Shown: positions 1 to 8,906 of the stretch, piece by piece
Position numbering within the stretch: the first letter of the stretch is position 1
How the letters are laid out: the number at the start of each line of letters is the position of its first letter
Origin: Clostridia bacterium
Lineage (GTDB): Bacteria > Bacillota > Clostridia > Oscillospirales > Acutalibacteraceae
Direction of reading: 5' to 3'
Length of the DNA stretch: 64,000 nucleotides
Assembly (NCBI GenBank): GCA_017397845.1
Contig: JAFQHU010000018.1
Coordinates: 124,001-188,000, forward strand
The notes under the pieces: model-generated
Database searches by the model: none
What the model was told of the DNA's origin: nothing
What the model saw: only the letters and a program-made list of their open reading frames with translations
Translations under genes and position numbers: made by a program

Positions 1-131
1 CCATTACCGTCACCAACAACTACGAGAGCTGCGAATTTGAAAATTCTACCACCCTTAACAGTTTTTGATACACGATTGATGGCTACAACACGTTCTGTAA
101 GTTCATAAGCTGATGCATCAATTTTAGTCAT
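1..131 (-). CDS. rpsE: Ribosomal protein S5, partial (5' end only)
   Basis: S5 of the 30S subunit lies near the mRNA entry site and the accuracy centre. Only the first 43 codons are inside the window; the gene runs off the left edge. The ATG at 129-131 follows a strong AAGGAGG at 141-147. The visible N-terminus reads [20 protein letters not shown], followed by a VSKTVKGGR stretch and [10 protein letters not shown], which is the start of the S5 double-stranded RNA-binding domain. It is 18 nt downstream of rplR, the expected spc-operon order. Identification is firm although the protein is incomplete. Confidence 0.95.
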   Translation of the reverse strand, partial: MTKIDASAYELTERVVAINRVSKTVKGGRIFKFAALVVVGDGN

Positions 132-149
132 AATTAATTTCCTCCTTGC

Positions 150-509
150 TTAGAACTTCAGGCCGCCGGCACGAGCGCCTTCTGCGAGCGCCTGTACACG
201 ACCGTGATAGATGTAACCGCCTCTGTCGAATACGCATTCTTCAATGCCTTTTTCGATAGCGCGCTTTGCCAATGCTTCGCCCACTTTGTGAGCTGCTTCT
301 TTGTTACCGCCGTACTCTGTAAATTCCTTCTCTACAGTTGATGCTGATGCAAGTGTAACACCGCTTACATCGTCGATTAACTGAGCGTAGATGTGGCTGA
401 GTGAACGGTAAACATTAAGACGGGGACATGCAGCAGTACCGCTGATTTTAGCACGTACTCTCTTCTGTCTCTTCTGTCTTGCTTTATTACTGTCTTGTCT
501 TCTGACCAT
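150..509 (-). CDS. rplR: Ribosomal protein L18
   Basis: L18 binds 5S rRNA and, with L5, anchors it in the central protuberance of the 50S subunit. The 119 residues match the usual length of about 120. The N-terminus is very basic ([20 protein letters not shown]), and the C-terminus has the conserved [16 protein letters not shown] stretch ending in GLKF. The gene sits between rplF (24-nt gap) and rpsE (18-nt gap), in standard spc order, and is presumably cotranscribed from the promoter upstream of rpsJ. Confidence 0.97.
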   Translation of the reverse strand: MVRRQDSNKARQKRQKRVRAKISGTAACPRLNVYRSLSHIYAQLIDDVSGVTLASASTVEKEFTEYGGNKEAAHKVGEALAKRAIEKGIEECVFDRGGYIYHGRVQALAEGARAGGLKF

Positions 510-533
510 TGAAATGTCACTCCTTTACCAATC

Positions 534-1076
534 TTATTTACCCTTACCGGCTTTACCTTCTTTGCGGCGGATGTATTCGTCAACATACTTGATACCCTTG
601 CCCTTGTAAGGTTCGGGAAGTCTCTTTTCACGAATTTCTGCTGCGAACTGACCAACGGCTGCTTTGTCAGCACCTGTAACAATTACCTTGTTGGGAGCGG
701 GAACTTCTACTGTAACGCCTTCGGGCTCAGTCATGATAACATCATGTGAGTAACCGATTTTCATTACGAGATCTTTGCCCTTCTTCTCAGCACGGTAACC
801 GATACCGTTGATTTCGAGTTCCTTTTTGTAACCGTTTGCTACACCCTCTACCATATTAGCGATAAGTGTACGGGTAAGACCATGAAGTGATCTGTTTTCT
901 TTGTTGTCATTGGGACGGGTAACAGTGATTACGTTACCTTCCATAGCGATTGACATGTTGCTGTGCATAGTTTTGGTAAGTGTGCCCTTGGGGCCCTTAG
1001 CTGTAACTGTGCTGCCGTCAACTTTTACTTCTACTCCTGCGGGAACCGTGATGGGAGCTCTACCTATTCTTGACAT
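534..1076 (-). CDS. rplF: Ribosomal protein L6
   Basis: L6 is a 50S protein near the GTPase-associated centre and sarcin-ricin loop. At 180 residues it is the expected length, with two tandem repeats of the L6 fold. The N-terminus [17 protein letters not shown] is typical. The C-terminal signature includes [20 protein letters not shown], the conserved rRNA-binding end. It lies 12 nt after rpsH and 24 nt before rplR. Nothing unusual is seen. Confidence 0.97.
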   Translation of the reverse strand: MSRIGRAPITVPAGVEVKVDGSTVTAKGPKGTLTKTMHSNMSIAMEGNVITVTRPNDNKENRSLHGLTRTLIANMVEGVANGYKKELEINGIGYRAEKKGKDLVMKIGYSHDVIMTEPEGVTVEVPAPNKVIVTGADKAAVGQFAAEIREKRLPEPYKGKGIKYVDEYIRRKEGKAGKGK

Positions 1077-1088
1077 ATCAGCACCTCC

Positions 1089-1487
1089 TTACCAAACGAA
1101 TGCAAGAACTTCGCCGCCTACATTGGCTTTACGAGCGTCCTTGTCTGTCATAACACCCTTAGGTGTGGAAAGGATAGCGATACCGAGACCCTTCATAACC
1201 TTAGGCATGTCTTCGCAGTTTGTGTAAATTCTCAAGCCGGGTTTAGATACTCTTCTGAGACCTGTGATAACCTGTGACTTGTTGGGACCGTACTTTAACT
1301 GTACTTCCATAATACCCTGCTTACCGTCTTCTTCAACGGTGAAGCCTTTGATATAACCTTCATCAACAAGAATCTGAGCAATTGCCTTCTTCATGTTGGA
1401 TGCAGGAATTTTTACTGAATCGTGTTTAGCTGAGTTAGCATTACGAATTCTTGTAAGCATATCAGCGATAGCGTCTGTTACTTGCAT
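1089..1487 (-). CDS. rpsH: Ribosomal protein S8
   Basis: S8 binds the central domain of 16S rRNA and is needed for assembly of the 30S platform. It is 132 residues, the normal length. The N-terminus [18 protein letters not shown] and the C-terminal motif [16 protein letters not shown] with GGEVLAFVW are diagnostic. In other bacteria S8 also represses the spc operon by binding its mRNA; I saw no clear copy of such a site here. The gap to rpsN is 32 nt. Confidence 0.97.
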   Translation of the reverse strand: MQVTDAIADMLTRIRNANSAKHDSVKIPASNMKKAIAQILVDEGYIKGFTVEEDGKQGIMEVQLKYGPNKSQVITGLRRVSKPGLRIYTNCEDMPKVMKGLGIAILSTPKGVMTDKDARKANVGGEVLAFVW

Positions 1488-1519
1488 TATTCCTTTACCT
1501 CCTTAAAATTTGCAATTGC

Positions 1520-1705
1520 TTACCAGCTTGCTTTCTTAACGCCGGGGATCTGACCTGCGTGTGCTAATTCTCTGAAGCAGATACGGCATACACCGTATTT
1601 GCGGAGATAAGCGTGAGGTCTGCCGCAGATTTTGCATCTGTTGTATGCTCTTGTAGAGTACTTTGCTTTTCTCTGCTGTTTAACTTTCATAGAAGTCTTT
1701 GCCAT
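1520..1705 (-). CDS. rpsN: Ribosomal protein S14, zinc-binding type
   Basis: S14 sits in the 30S head and is needed for late assembly. This is the short 61-residue type Z form, with two CxxC pairs (CKIC and CRIC, 15 residues apart) expected to bind one zinc ion. The zinc form is the ancestral one and is the usual copy inside the spc operon of Firmicutes. Many Firmicutes also hold a zinc-free paralogue elsewhere, which cannot be checked here. Neighbours are rplE (18-nt gap) and rpsH. Confidence 0.96.
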   Translation of the reverse strand: MAKTSMKVKQQRKAKYSTRAYNRCKICGRPHAYLRKYGVCRICFRELAHAGQIPGVKKASW

Positions 1706-1723
1706 TTTAACTTACCTCCTTAA

Positions 1724-2263
1724 TTATTTCTCGAAGGGAGCGCCCATAAGTGTGAGGAGCTCTCTTGCTTCTTCGTCGTTTGTGGCTGTGGTTACGAAGC
1801 AGATGTCCATACCACGAACCTTGTCGATCTTATCGTAGTCGATTTCAGGGAAAATAAGCTGTTCCTTGATACCTACTGAGTAGTTACCTCTGCCGTCGAA
1901 GGCGTTGGGGTTGATACCTCTGAAGTCACGAACTCTGGGGAGAGCGAGATTGAAAAATCTGTCGATGAATTCATACATCTTTTCGCCTCTGAGTGTAACC
2001 TTGGCACCGATAACCATGCCTTCACGGAGTTTGAAGTTAGCTACTGATTTCTTTGCCTTGCAAAGAACGGGCTGCTGACCTGTGATCTGTCTGAGATCGG
2101 AAACTACAGCGTCAAGAACCTTTGAGTTTGCAATTGCTTCACCGCAAGCTACGTTGATAACAACTTTGTCAAGCTTAGGGATTTGCATAACGCTTTTGTA
2201 ACCGAACTTTTTCATCATCTGAGGTGCAACCTCATTGACATAGAGCTCTTTTAATCTTGCCAT
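1724..2263 (-). CDS. rplE: Ribosomal protein L5
   Basis: L5 contacts 5S rRNA and the P-site tRNA in the central protuberance. I place the start at the ATG at 2261-2263 ([12 protein letters not shown], 179 aa). The alternative ATG two codons upstream (2267-2269) lies only 3 nt from the GGGAGG ribosome-binding site, whereas the chosen one has the normal 9-nt spacing. The stretch [20 protein letters not shown] and the C-terminal [13 protein letters not shown] are typical of L5. It lies 18 nt after rplX and 18 nt before rpsN. Confidence 0.96.
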   Translation of the reverse strand: MARLKELYVNEVAPQMMKKFGYKSVMQIPKLDKVVINVACGEAIANSKVLDAVVSDLRQITGQQPVLCKAKKSVANFKLREGMVIGAKVTLRGEKMYEFIDRFFNLALPRVRDFRGINPNAFDGRGNYSVGIKEQLIFPEIDYDKIDKVRGMDICFVTTATNDEEARELLTLMGAPFEK

Positions 2264-2281
2264 TGTCATGTTCCTCCCTTA

Positions 2282-2608
2282 TTATTCAAACTTTGCAAGA
2301 CAGTCGCTGTGCTTGCAAGCACGCATTTTCTTGCCTTTTTCGTCGATTACGTGGCCTACTCTGGTAGGTCTGCCGCATTTGGGGCAAACGAGCTGAACCT
2401 TACATGCGTAAAGAGCTGCTTCTGCCTCGATAATGCCGCCTGCTTCGCCCATCTTACGGGGTTTAACGTGCTTTTTAACTACGTTAACCTTTTCGACAAT
2501 AACTTTGCCTTCTGCGGGGCTTACAGCCATTACTTTACCTCTTGCGCCACGATCTTTACCGTTGATAACAACGACTGTGTCGCCTGTTTTAACATGAACT
2601 TTACTCAT
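2282..2608 (-). CDS. rplX: Ribosomal protein L24
   Basis: L24 is an assembly-initiator protein of the 50S subunit near the exit tunnel. The KOW motif is at the N-terminus ([20 protein letters not shown]). The protein has 108 residues. Its C-terminal third carries a [12 protein letters not shown] segment followed by two more Cys (ACKHSDC), giving four Cys in a ribbon-like arrangement; whether it binds zinc is inference. The gene is 12 nt after rplN and 18 nt before rplE. Confidence 0.96.
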   Translation of the reverse strand: MSKVHVKTGDTVVVINGKDRGARGKVMAVSPAEGKVIVEKVNVVKKHVKPRKMGEAGGIIEAEAALYACKVQLVCPKCGRPTRVGHVIDEKGKKMRACKHSDCLAKFE

Positions 2609-2620
2609 CGTGACACCTCC

Positions 2621-2989
2621 TTAAAGTACTTCGGGAGCAAGTGAGAGAATTTTGAGATAATCCTTATCACGAAGTTCTCTTGCTACCGGTCCAAAGATAC
2701 GGGTACCCTTGGGGTTTTTATCTTCTTTGATGATAACTGCTGCATTTTCGTCGAAACGAATGTATGTGCCGTCATCACGGCGAACGCCTGTTGCAGTACG
2801 TACAACTACTGCCTTAACAACGTCGCCCTTCTTTACGATGCCGCCGGGTGCTGCTTTCTTAACAGAAGCAACAATGACGTCACCGATATTAGCATATCTT
2901 CTACCTGTGCCGCCGAGAACACGAATGCACATAATTTCTTTAGCACCTGTGTTGTCAGCAACTTTAAGATAAGTCTGCTGCTGAATCAT
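2621..2989 (-). CDS. rplN: Ribosomal protein L14
   Basis: L14 lies at the subunit interface of the 50S particle and forms intersubunit bridges. It is exactly 122 residues, the canonical size. The N-terminus [18 protein letters not shown] and the C-terminal [23 protein letters not shown] pattern are diagnostic. It follows rpsQ by 28 nt and precedes rplX by 12 nt. Confidence 0.97.
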   Translation of the reverse strand: MIQQQTYLKVADNTGAKEIMCIRVLGGTGRRYANIGDVIVASVKKAAPGGIVKKGDVVKAVVVRTATGVRRDDGTYIRFDENAAVIIKEDKNPKGTRIFGPVARELRDKDYLKILSLAPEVL

Positions 2990-3017
2990 TGTGTTTGGCC
3001 TCCTTTAGCTGCACCAA

Positions 3018-3272
3018 TTATTTGGCTTTTTCGATAATTTCTACTACACGCCATCTCTTATCCTTTGAAAGAGGGCGGGTTTCCATAATGAGAACACGGT
3101 CACCGATGCCGCACTCATTCTTTTCGTCGTGTGCCTTTACTTTAACGGTACGGTTAACGATCTTCTTGTAAAGAGGATGTCTAACCTTATCCTTAATTGT
3201 AACAACTACTGTCTTGTCCATCTTATCGCTTGATACGATGCCGACCTGAGTCTTTCTGAGATTTCTTTCCAT
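3018..3272 (-). CDS. rpsQ: Ribosomal protein S17
   Basis: S17 is an OB-fold primary binder of 16S rRNA that organises the 30S body. It has 84 residues, a normal length. The sequence [20 protein letters not shown], followed by [19 protein letters not shown] and the C-terminal [14 protein letters not shown], is typical. It is the last gene of the S10 part of the cluster and is directly followed by rplN of the spc part, with no terminator visible between them. Confidence 0.97.
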   Translation of the reverse strand: MERNLRKTQVGIVSSDKMDKTVVVTIKDKVRHPLYKKIVNRTVKVKAHDEKNECGIGDRVLIMETRPLSKDKRWRVVEIIEKAK

Positions 3273-3290
3273 TATTCAGTCCTCCCTTTC

Positions 3291-3494
3291 TTAAGAATTT
3301 GCGCCGTGAAGCTCGATATCACGCTGAACAGTTTTGATTCTTGCGATATCCTTCTTAACAGCGTTGATTCTCATGGGGTTGTCAAGCTGATTAACTGCCT
3401 GCTGGAAACGAAGATTGAAAAGTTCCTTCTTGAGTTCTGCAAGCTTAGCGTCCATCTCAGCGGCGGACAGTTTTCTGATTTCACTTGCTTTCAT
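3291..3494 (-). CDS. rpmC: Ribosomal protein L29
   Basis: L29 is a small helical-hairpin protein at the tunnel exit that helps form the docking site for trigger factor and SRP. It has 67 residues, with the conserved [20 protein letters not shown] segment. Its ATG overlaps the stop of rplP in a TAATG arrangement (3492-3496), so translation of the two is probably coupled. The gap to rpsQ is 18 nt. Confidence 0.96.
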   Translation of the reverse strand: MKASEIRKLSAAEMDAKLAELKKELFNLRFQQAVNQLDNPMRINAVKKDIARIKTVQRDIELHGANS

Positions 3495-3925
3495 TACTGT
3501 TCACCGTCCTTTTCCTGTTCTGCTTTAGTAACGAATTTGCACTTGATGGGAAGCTTCATAGCTGCGAGACGCATAGCCTCACGAGCAACTTCCTCGTCAA
3601 CGCCCTTAATTTCGAACATAACTCTGCCCGGCTTAACAACTGCTACCCAATATTCGGGTGAACCTTTACCGGAACCCATTCGGGTTTCTGCGGGTTTTGC
3701 AGTGATAGGCTTATCGGGGAAAATTTTAATCCAAACCTGACCGCCACGCTTGATGTAACGGGTCATGGCAATACGGGCTGCTTCAATCTGTCTTGAAGTG
3801 ATCCAAGAAGGTTCAAGAGCCACAAGACCGAAATCACCGTAGGTTACTTTGTTGCCCTTATGAGCTGTGCCCTTAAGACGGCCACGCTGAACCTTACGTC
3901 TTTTTACACGCTTAGGTAATAACAT
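3494..3925 (-). CDS. rplP: Ribosomal protein L16
   Basis: L16 contacts the A-site tRNA elbow near the peptidyl-transferase centre and organises 50S structure late in assembly. It has 143 residues, the usual size. The start [19 protein letters not shown] and the segment [20 protein letters not shown] are signatures. Its ATG overlaps the rpsC stop (TAATG, 3923-3927) and its stop overlaps the rpmC start, so rpsC-rplP-rpmC form a translationally coupled run. Confidence 0.97.
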   Translation of the reverse strand: MLLPKRVKRRKVQRGRLKGTAHKGNKVTYGDFGLVALEPSWITSRQIEAARIAMTRYIKRGGQVWIKIFPDKPITAKPAETRMGSGKGSPEYWVAVVKPGRVMFEIKGVDEEVAREAMRLAAMKLPIKCKFVTKAEQEKDGEQ

Positions 3926-4629
3926 TATTTAGCTCCTCCTTCTCTGTTTTCTCTTCTGGGTCTGCGGCGAGCAGGTCTTTCACGTCTTTCGTTGTTGGAA
4001 ACCTGGAGAACTTCGCCGGTGTAGATCCAAACCTTTACGCCGATACGGCCGTAGGTTGTTTTTGCTTCTGCGAAACCGTAGTCGATGTCAGCACGGATGG
4101 TCTGAAGAGGAATTGTACCCTCTTTGTAAGTTTCGCTTCTGGCGATTTCAGCACCGCCGAGACGGCCTGATACCTGACATTTGATACCCTTTGCACCGAG
4201 CTTCATTGCACGGCCGATAGCCTGCTTGAGTGCACGGCGGAAGCCGATTCTTCTTTCAAGCTGAGCAGCGATGCTTTCAGCAACGAGCTGTGAGTTAACG
4301 TCGGGGTTTTTAACTTCGATAATGTTGAGAGAAACTTCTTTACCGAGTTTCTTTTCGATTGTAGCCTTAAGCTTTTCGATTTCTGCGCCGCCGCGGCCGA
4401 TTACCATACCGGGCTTTGCAACGTGAATATTTACGCGAACGCGCTTTGCTGTACGTTCGATTTCAACCTTGGGTACTCCTGCGGGAGCAAGTGTTTCAAG
4501 GAGATATTCACGAAGTTCGTAGTCTTCTACGAGGGTATCGCCGAAGTCGCTCTTCTTGGCATACCAACGGGATTCCCAATCTTTAATTACGCCGATTCTT
4601 AAACCGGTGGGATTAATTTTCTGGCCCAT
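3925..4629 (-). CDS. rpsC: Ribosomal protein S3
   Basis: S3 forms part of the mRNA entry channel and has helicase-related function with S4 and S5. It is 234 residues. The N-terminus [20 protein letters not shown] is diagnostic. The type II KH domain carries the [15 protein letters not shown] loop, and a C-terminal basic tail ([18 protein letters not shown]) follows the S3_C domain. The gene is 18 nt after rplV and overlaps rplP by one base in TAATG. Confidence 0.97.
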   Translation of the reverse strand: MGQKINPTGLRIGVIKDWESRWYAKKSDFGDTLVEDYELREYLLETLAPAGVPKVEIERTAKRVRVNIHVAKPGMVIGRGGAEIEKLKATIEKKLGKEVSLNIIEVKNPDVNSQLVAESIAAQLERRIGFRRALKQAIGRAMKLGAKGIKCQVSGRLGGAEIARSETYKEGTIPLQTIRADIDYGFAEAKTTYGRIGVKVWIYTGEVLQVSNNERRERPARRRPRRENREGGAK

Positions 4630-4647
4630 GTTTTACCTCCTCCTGAC

Positions 4648-4980
4648 TTATTCCATTTCCTTGAGTACAAGGGTGATGTGAGATGTCTTTTTATTGATGC
4701 GGAATGCTCTGCCCTGTGCTCTGGGTCTGATTCTTTTGAGTGTGGGGCCCTGACATACATAGCACTCTGCTACGTAGAGTCTGGAAACATCCATATCTTT
4801 GTTTTCTGCATTAGCCATTGCTGATTTAAGAAGTTTTGCTACAACCTCACACGCTGCCTTAGGCGTGTATCTGAGGATTGCCATTGCTTTTTCAGCGGGC
4901 TGATTTCTGATAAGGTCGAGAACGATCTGAACCTTACGAGGTGCAATACGCACAAAAGTAACTTTTGCTGTTGCTTCCAC
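4648..4980 (-). CDS. rplV: Ribosomal protein L22
   Basis: L22 lines the nascent-peptide exit tunnel with an extended beta-hairpin; changes in the hairpin can give macrolide resistance. It has 110 residues. The conserved stretches are [17 protein letters not shown] near the start and [20 protein letters not shown], the hairpin region, near the end. The hairpin looks complete, with no insertion or deletion obvious. It lies 20 nt after rpsS. Confidence 0.97.
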   Translation of the reverse strand: MEATAKVTFVRIAPRKVQIVLDLIRNQPAEKAMAILRYTPKAACEVVAKLLKSAMANAENKDMDVSRLYVAECYVCQGPTLKRIRPRAQGRAFRINKKTSHITLVLKEME

Positions 4981-5000
4981 TTTAATACACTCCTTTCGAC

Positions 5001-5282
5001 TTATTTACCGTTATTTGAGGTTTTTGAGCCTGCATGACCTCTGTAGGTTCTGGTGGGCGCAAATTCGCCGAGCTTGTGACCAACCATATCTTCTGTTACA
5101 TAAACGGGAACGTGTTTGCGACCGTCATGAACAGCGAAGGTGTGACCAACAAAAGCGGGGAAGATTGTGCTGCTGCGGCTCCATGTTTTAAGAACGATTT
5201 TTTCGCCCTTTTCATTCATCTTAACGACTCTTTCGTAAAGCTTCTCTTGCACGAAAGGTCCTTTTTTAGTGCTTCTGCTCAT
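5001..5282 (-). CDS. rpsS: Ribosomal protein S19
   Basis: S19 is in the 30S head and forms a complex with S13 near the A and P sites. It has 93 residues. The N-terminus [15 protein letters not shown] and the conserved central [21 protein letters not shown] and [17 protein letters not shown] stretches are typical. The gap to rplB is 24 nt. Confidence 0.97.
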   Translation of the reverse strand: MSRSTKKGPFVQEKLYERVVKMNEKGEKIVLKTWSRSSTIFPAFVGHTFAVHDGRKHVPVYVTEDMVGHKLGEFAPTRTYRGHAGSKTSNNGK

Positions 5283-5306
5283 TATTCTTAGCTCCTTTCA
5301 TCGACC

Positions 5307-6140
5307 TTATTTGTCGTTACGACGCTTAACAATAAGCTTGTCTGAACGATTCTTCTTAGCACGAGTCTTGTAGCCAAGAGCAGGCTTGCCCCAAGGTGTA
5401 ACAGGGCCGGGACGGCCGATGGGTGATTTACCTTCACCACCACCGTGAGGATGGTCGCAGGGGTTCATAACAGAACCGCGGACTGTAGGTCTGATACCCA
5501 TGTGACGTGTACGACCAGCTTTACCGATCTTAACGTTTTCGTGGTCTTCGTTGCCTACAACGCCTACTGTAGCCATACATGCTTCGGGAACTTTACGAAG
5601 TTCGCCTGAGGGAAGTCTGAGAAGTGCGTAGCCGCCTTCTTTAGCCATAAGCTGTGCAGAGTTACCTGCAGCTCTTGCTAACTGACCGCCTCTGCCGGGA
5701 TAAAGCTCTACGTTGTGAACCACAGTACCTGTGGGGATGTTTACGAGAGGAAGAGCGTTACCGGCTTTGATGTCTGCTGAAGGACCTGCTTCAACAACAT
5801 CGCCAACCTTAAGTCCCTGGGGAGCAATGATGTATCTCTTTTCGCCGTCTTCGTACTGGAGAAGAGCGATATGAGCTGATCTGTTGGGATCGTATTCAAG
5901 AGTAGCAACAGTTGCCTTTACGTCGAACTTGTCTCTCTTGAAGTCAATGATACGATACTTTCTTCTGTTTCCGCCACCGCGGTGACGAACAGTGATGCGA
6001 CCGTAGCTGTTACGGCCACTCTTTTTGTTGAGAGGAGCGAGAAGGCTTCTCTCAGGACCGCACTTTGAAAGTGCTGAATAGTCTGTAACTGACATATTAC
6101 GTGTGCCGTTTGTTACAGGCTTTAATACACGAATTGACAT
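5307..6140 (-). CDS. rplB: Ribosomal protein L2
   Basis: L2 is needed for subunit association and peptidyl-transferase activity. I choose the ATG at 6138-6140 ([12 protein letters not shown], 277 aa), 10 nt from an AGGAG at 6151-6155. The upstream in-frame GTG (6147-6149) would lie only 1 nt from that site. The conserved C-terminal [18 protein letters not shown] loop, which holds the essential His, is intact, as is the basic [17 protein letters not shown] tail. A 95-nt gap separates it from rplW, unusual in this tight operon. Confidence 0.96.
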   Translation of the reverse strand: MSIRVLKPVTNGTRNMSVTDYSALSKCGPERSLLAPLNKKSGRNSYGRITVRHRGGGNRRKYRIIDFKRDKFDVKATVATLEYDPNRSAHIALLQYEDGEKRYIIAPQGLKVGDVVEAGPSADIKAGNALPLVNIPTGTVVHNVELYPGRGGQLARAAGNSAQLMAKEGGYALLRLPSGELRKVPEACMATVGVVGNEDHENVKIGKAGRTRHMGIRPTVRGSVMNPCDHPHGGGEGKSPIGRPGPVTPWGKPALGYKTRAKKNRSDKLIVKRRNDK

Positions 6141-6235
6141 TTTGTTCACACTCCTAATTGGTTTAGCGGAGGATTGTCATAACCTCCATACATTGCCATT
6201 GGATTTGAATGGTTATTATTGTTTACGGTTATCTA

Positions 6236-6529
6236 TTAAAGAAGACCGTCAAAGAAATCGATGGTGTCGGAATCCTCTGTGAGAGTTACGATAGCCTTTT
6301 TCCAGGAAGGTGTGTAGCCTTCATAGCGGCCGTATCTTCTGAGGTGACCTTTGCAGTTCATTGTGTTAACCTTCTGAACCTTTACGCCGAAGGCTTCTTC
6401 AACTGCTGCTGCGATTTCAGCCTTGTTAGCATCCTTAGCAACCTTGAAGGTGTACTTTTTGAATGCTGTGCCCATCATGCTTTCTTCTGTGATAACGGGC
6501 TTGAGGATGATGTCATGTGCTGATTTCAT
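6236..6529 (-). CDS. rplW: Ribosomal protein L23
   Basis: L23 is at the tunnel exit and is the main docking point for trigger factor and SRP. It has 97 residues. The motif IILKPVITEESM near the N-terminus and FKVAKDANKAEIAAAVEEAF followed by VKVQKVNTMN are typical. Its ATG overlaps the stop of rplD (TAATG at 6527-6531), so the two are probably translationally coupled. Confidence 0.96.
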   Translation of the reverse strand: MKSAHDIILKPVITEESMMGTAFKKYTFKVAKDANKAEIAAAVEEAFGVKVQKVNTMNCKGHLRRYGRYEGYTPSWKKAIVTLTEDSDTIDFFDGLL

Positions 6530-7152
6530 TATGCATATACCTCCTCGATTTTTGCAACTGCGTCCTTGAGAACAACGATGCTGTTGCAGTTAAGAATATC
6601 ATATACATTAAGTGTATTTACGAGAGCAACCTTGCAGCCTGCAATGTTTCTTGCACTTCTGTAGATGACGTCATTCTTTTCAGGAAGAACAAGAAGAACC
6701 TTCTTGCCGGTTTCGAGGTTTGAGAAAACCTTGACAACTTCCTTGGTTTTGATTGCTTCAAGTGAAAGAGAATCGAGAACGATCATTTCGTTTGCTGCAA
6801 CCTTTGAAGAGAGAGCAGACTTCATAGCGAGTCTTCTTACCTTCTTGTTTACTGCGAAGCCGTATTCACGGGGCTTGGGACCGTGGGCAATACCGCCGTG
6901 GTACCACTGAGGAGCTCTGGTTGAACCCTGTCTTGCACGACCTGTACCCTTCTGTCTCCAAGGCTTCTTGCCGCCGCCGCTGACTTCTGAACGTGTCAGG
7001 GTTGACTGTGTGCCCTGACGCTGATTTGCGAGATAATTGACAACTACGAGGTGCATAGCGGATGTGTTCGGTTCGATACCGAAGATGCCGTCTGCAAGGT
7101 CAATATCTGAAACTTTCTTACCGTTTACGTCGAATACTGATACGTTAGGCAT
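6529..7152 (-). CDS. rplD: Ribosomal protein L4
   Basis: L4 lines the exit tunnel with an extended loop and, in gamma-proteobacteria, also represses the S10 operon. It has 207 residues. The loop region GGGKKPWRQKGTGRARQGS and the following APQWYHGGIAHGPKPREY are intact. Regulation by L4 in this organism is not shown; the leader upstream of rpsJ is the place to look. It overlaps rplW by one base and lies 17 nt after rplC. Confidence 0.96.
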   Translation of the reverse strand: MPNVSVFDVNGKKVSDIDLADGIFGIEPNTSAMHLVVVNYLANQRQGTQSTLTRSEVSGGGKKPWRQKGTGRARQGSTRAPQWYHGGIAHGPKPREYGFAVNKKVRRLAMKSALSSKVAANEMIVLDSLSLEAIKTKEVVKVFSNLETGKKVLLVLPEKNDVIYRSARNIAGCKVALVNTLNVYDILNCNSIVVLKDAVAKIEEVYA

Positions 7153-7169
7153 AATTCAGGTCTCCTTTC

Positions 7170-7805
7170 TTACGCTTTCTTAACGCTGTTGACTACCATT
7201 ACGATGCCCTTTTTGGGACCGGGGATTGCGCCCTTGATAGCGATGAGGTTGTTTTCTGCATCAACCTTAACAACGTCTAAATTCTGGATTGTAACTCTTT
7301 CAGCACCAAGGTGACCTGCGAGCTTTTTGCCTTTGAAAACTCTGGAGGGGTCTGAACAAGCGCCGAGTGAACCTGCGTGTCTTGCAACAGGACCTGTACC
7401 GTGTGTTTCCTTGAGTCTGGAGAAGTTCCATCTTTTGATGGCACCGGCTGTACCCTTACCTTTGCTTGTGCCGACTACGTCTACCTTTTCGCCTGCAGCA
7501 AAGATGTCTGCCTTGATGATGTCGCCTACGTTGAGAGCACTGTCGTCCTCAAGTCTGAATTCCTTAAGAACCTTCTTGGGAGCAACGTTTGCTTTGTCGA
7601 AATGACCCTTCATAGGCTTGTTTGTTCTTGTTACCTTTTTGTCCTCGAAGCCAAGCTGAACAGCGTTGTAGCCGTCATTCTCAACTGTCTTCTTCTGAAC
7701 AACTGCGCAAGGACCAAGCTCAACTACTGTAACGGGGATTACGTTACCTTTTTCGTCGAAAACCTGTGTCATGCCGATCTTTCTGCCGATAAGACCTTTT
7801 TTCAT
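7170..7805 (-). CDS. rplC: Ribosomal protein L3
   Basis: L3 is an early 50S assembly protein whose extended branch reaches the peptidyl-transferase centre. I place the start at the ATG at 7803-7805 ([16 protein letters not shown], 211 aa), which follows AGGAGG at 7815-7820. The longer frame upstream has no ribosome-binding site and encodes an atypical extension. The [17 protein letters not shown] loop and [19 protein letters not shown] end (here [18 protein letters not shown]) are conserved. A 91-nt gap to rpsJ contains a small hairpin at 7831-7845 (6-bp stem, 3-nt loop). Confidence 0.96.
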   Translation of the reverse strand: MKKGLIGRKIGMTQVFDEKGNVIPVTVVELGPCAVVQKKTVENDGYNAVQLGFEDKKVTRTNKPMKGHFDKANVAPKKVLKEFRLEDDSALNVGDIIKADIFAAGEKVDVVGTSKGKGTAGAIKRWNFSRLKETHGTGPVARHAGSLGACSDPSRVFKGKKLAGHLGAERVTIQNLDVVKVDAENNLIAIKGAIPGPKKGIVMVVNSVKKA

Positions 7806-7896
7806 TTTGTTTATCCTCCTTTGGTTATTGGTTGCCTTTGGCAACTTGACCTGTGTCCGTAAGATGTTTACTGTCGGGTATAGAAATCAGCTTTAC

Positions 7897-8208
7897 TTAT
7901 CTTTTGATTTCGATTTCAACACTTGCGGGAATTTCAAGATTTGTCAGAGCCTCTACTGTTTTGGGAGTAGGTCTGATGATGTCGATGAGTCTCTTGTGAG
8001 TTCTCTGTTCAAACTGCTCACGGCTGTCCTTATACTTATGAACAGCACGAAGGATTGTAACTACTTCCTTTTCTGTGGGGAGAGGGATGGGACCTGAAAC
8101 AGTAGCGTTTGTTCTCTTTGCTGCTTCAACGATCATCTCTGCTGCCTTGTCAACAAGGTTGTGGTCGTAACCCTTGAGTCTGATACGGATCTTTTCCTTT
8201 ACTGCCAT
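7897..8208 (-). CDS. rpsJ: Ribosomal protein S10
   Basis: S10 is a 30S head protein that also acts, as NusE, in NusG/NusB antitermination. It has 103 residues, the normal size. The sequence [20 protein letters not shown] and the segment [20 protein letters not shown] are diagnostic. It is the first gene of the ribosomal operon, with GGAGG at 8217-8221, next to an SD-proximal hairpin and a long leader with an internal terminator. Confidence 0.97.
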   Translation of the reverse strand: MAVKEKIRIRLKGYDHNLVDKAAEMIVEAAKRTNATVSGPIPLPTEKEVVTILRAVHKYKDSREQFEQRTHKRLIDIIRPTPKTVEALTNLEIPASVEIEIKR

Positions 8209-8553
8209 TTTGTTTGCCTCCTAATAAGAATTAGTAGGGCGTTGCTTTTTCGTATGCTTTTCCGGGTGTTTGCACGCCCTTCTTTAAAAAACCGGAAACG
8301 CAATATTTCCGGTCGCCGCTTCGAAAAAAGCACAGTTCACCCCTATACGCTGTTTAAGTCCGAACCGAGGCATAGCACCCCCGCCGACACTTAACGCAAG
8401 ATAACAGCGTTAAAGATGAAATATAGATCGCCCGGTTTTAAATCGGACATACTCCGCGGAAATTTCCTGCCTCAGGGGCAGCCACCTCCCGCATCATCGC
8501 ATATCTTGAGGTTGTGTGAAGACATAGTTATACCCAAACCTATTTTCACACGC
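8209..8553 (-). promoter_or_regulatory. Long 5' leader of the ribosomal operon with serial hairpins
   Basis: The predicted transcript start near 8553 leaves a leader of about 345 nt before rpsJ. In transcript order it holds a 7-bp perfect hairpin (arms 8407-8413 and 8391-8397, 9-nt loop), a Rho-independent terminator (8285-8313), a 7-bp pairing of 8274-8280 with 8236-8242, and a 5-bp hairpin (8230-8234 with 8221-8225) that reaches into the AGGAGG of rpsJ. This arrangement suggests attenuation or protein feedback. No known leader class is recognised. Confidence 0.6.
8285..8313 (-). terminator. Internal Rho-independent terminator in the rpsJ leader
   Basis: Read on the minus strand, ACCGGAAA (8306-8313) and TTTCCGGT (8291-8298) form a perfect 8-bp stem with a 7-nt loop. 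The T that closes the stem and the next five bases form a T run, followed by AAAGA. It sits about 80 nt before the rpsJ start and well after the promoter, so it would stop transcription of the whole operon unless relieved. Confidence 0.75.
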
Positions 8554-8559
8554 TTGTAC

Positions 8560-8588
8560 AGTCTACCACATTATTTGTTGAATGTCAA
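8560..8588 (-). promoter_or_regulatory. Sigma-A type promoter of the ribosomal operon
   Basis: On the minus strand a perfect -35 TTGACA (8583-8588) is followed after 17 nt by TAGACT (8560-8565) as -10, matching 4 of 6 consensus bases. It is the best promoter-like sequence in the gap upstream of rpsJ and explains the long leader. Confidence 0.75.
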
Positions 8589-8786
8589 CCAATTTAAGCA
8601 AAATTCTTTGTGAAAAATGCAGATTTTTAATTTGTTCACAAATTGCGCCTAAATGTAGTGTTTATGGGTGTTTTCGGCACGAAATATGGGCAGGTGTTGT
8701 TGGCGTTTCAATCGTTTAAAGTGACAGAAAACACGAGGAAAGGTGTAAATTAATTCAAAAACCTCTTCGTCAGCCTATCGGCTGCC

Positions 8787-8857
8787 ACCTCTCCTTTCAG
8801 GCGAGGCAATAACAACTTTAGATAAAACGAAAAAATGCCTCCCCTAAAAGGAGAGGT
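8787..8857. repeat. MITE-like imperfect inverted repeat
   Basis: Two 22-nt arms (8787-8808 and 8836-8857) are near-perfect reverse complements of each other, differing at only two positions, with a 27-nt AT-rich centre. The core of each arm is ACCTCTCCTTT. The element lies between the ribosomal promoter and the terminator of the next gene, outside any gene. It has no coding capacity, so it is a candidate miniature non-autonomous element; no second copy is present in the window. Confidence 0.55.
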
Positions 8858-8863
8858 TCCAAC

Positions 8864-8893
8864 GCAAAAGGACAGGCCAACCTGACCTGTCCT
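8864..8893 (-). terminator. Terminator of the Ig-like protein gene
   Basis: AGGACAGG (8869-8876) pairs with CCTGTCCT (8886-8893) over 8 bp with a 9-nt loop. On the minus strand it is followed by a short TTTTGCG, so the T run is weak. It sits 14 nt after the stop of the gene at 8907-10364. Confidence 0.6.
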
Positions 8894-8906
8894 GTGTTAT
8901 GTTTGA

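Noticed and set aside
8209..8553. T-box or known riboswitch upstream of rpsJ
   Set aside because: No T-box core motif or aptamer consensus was recognised; the leader is listed as an unclassified attenuator.
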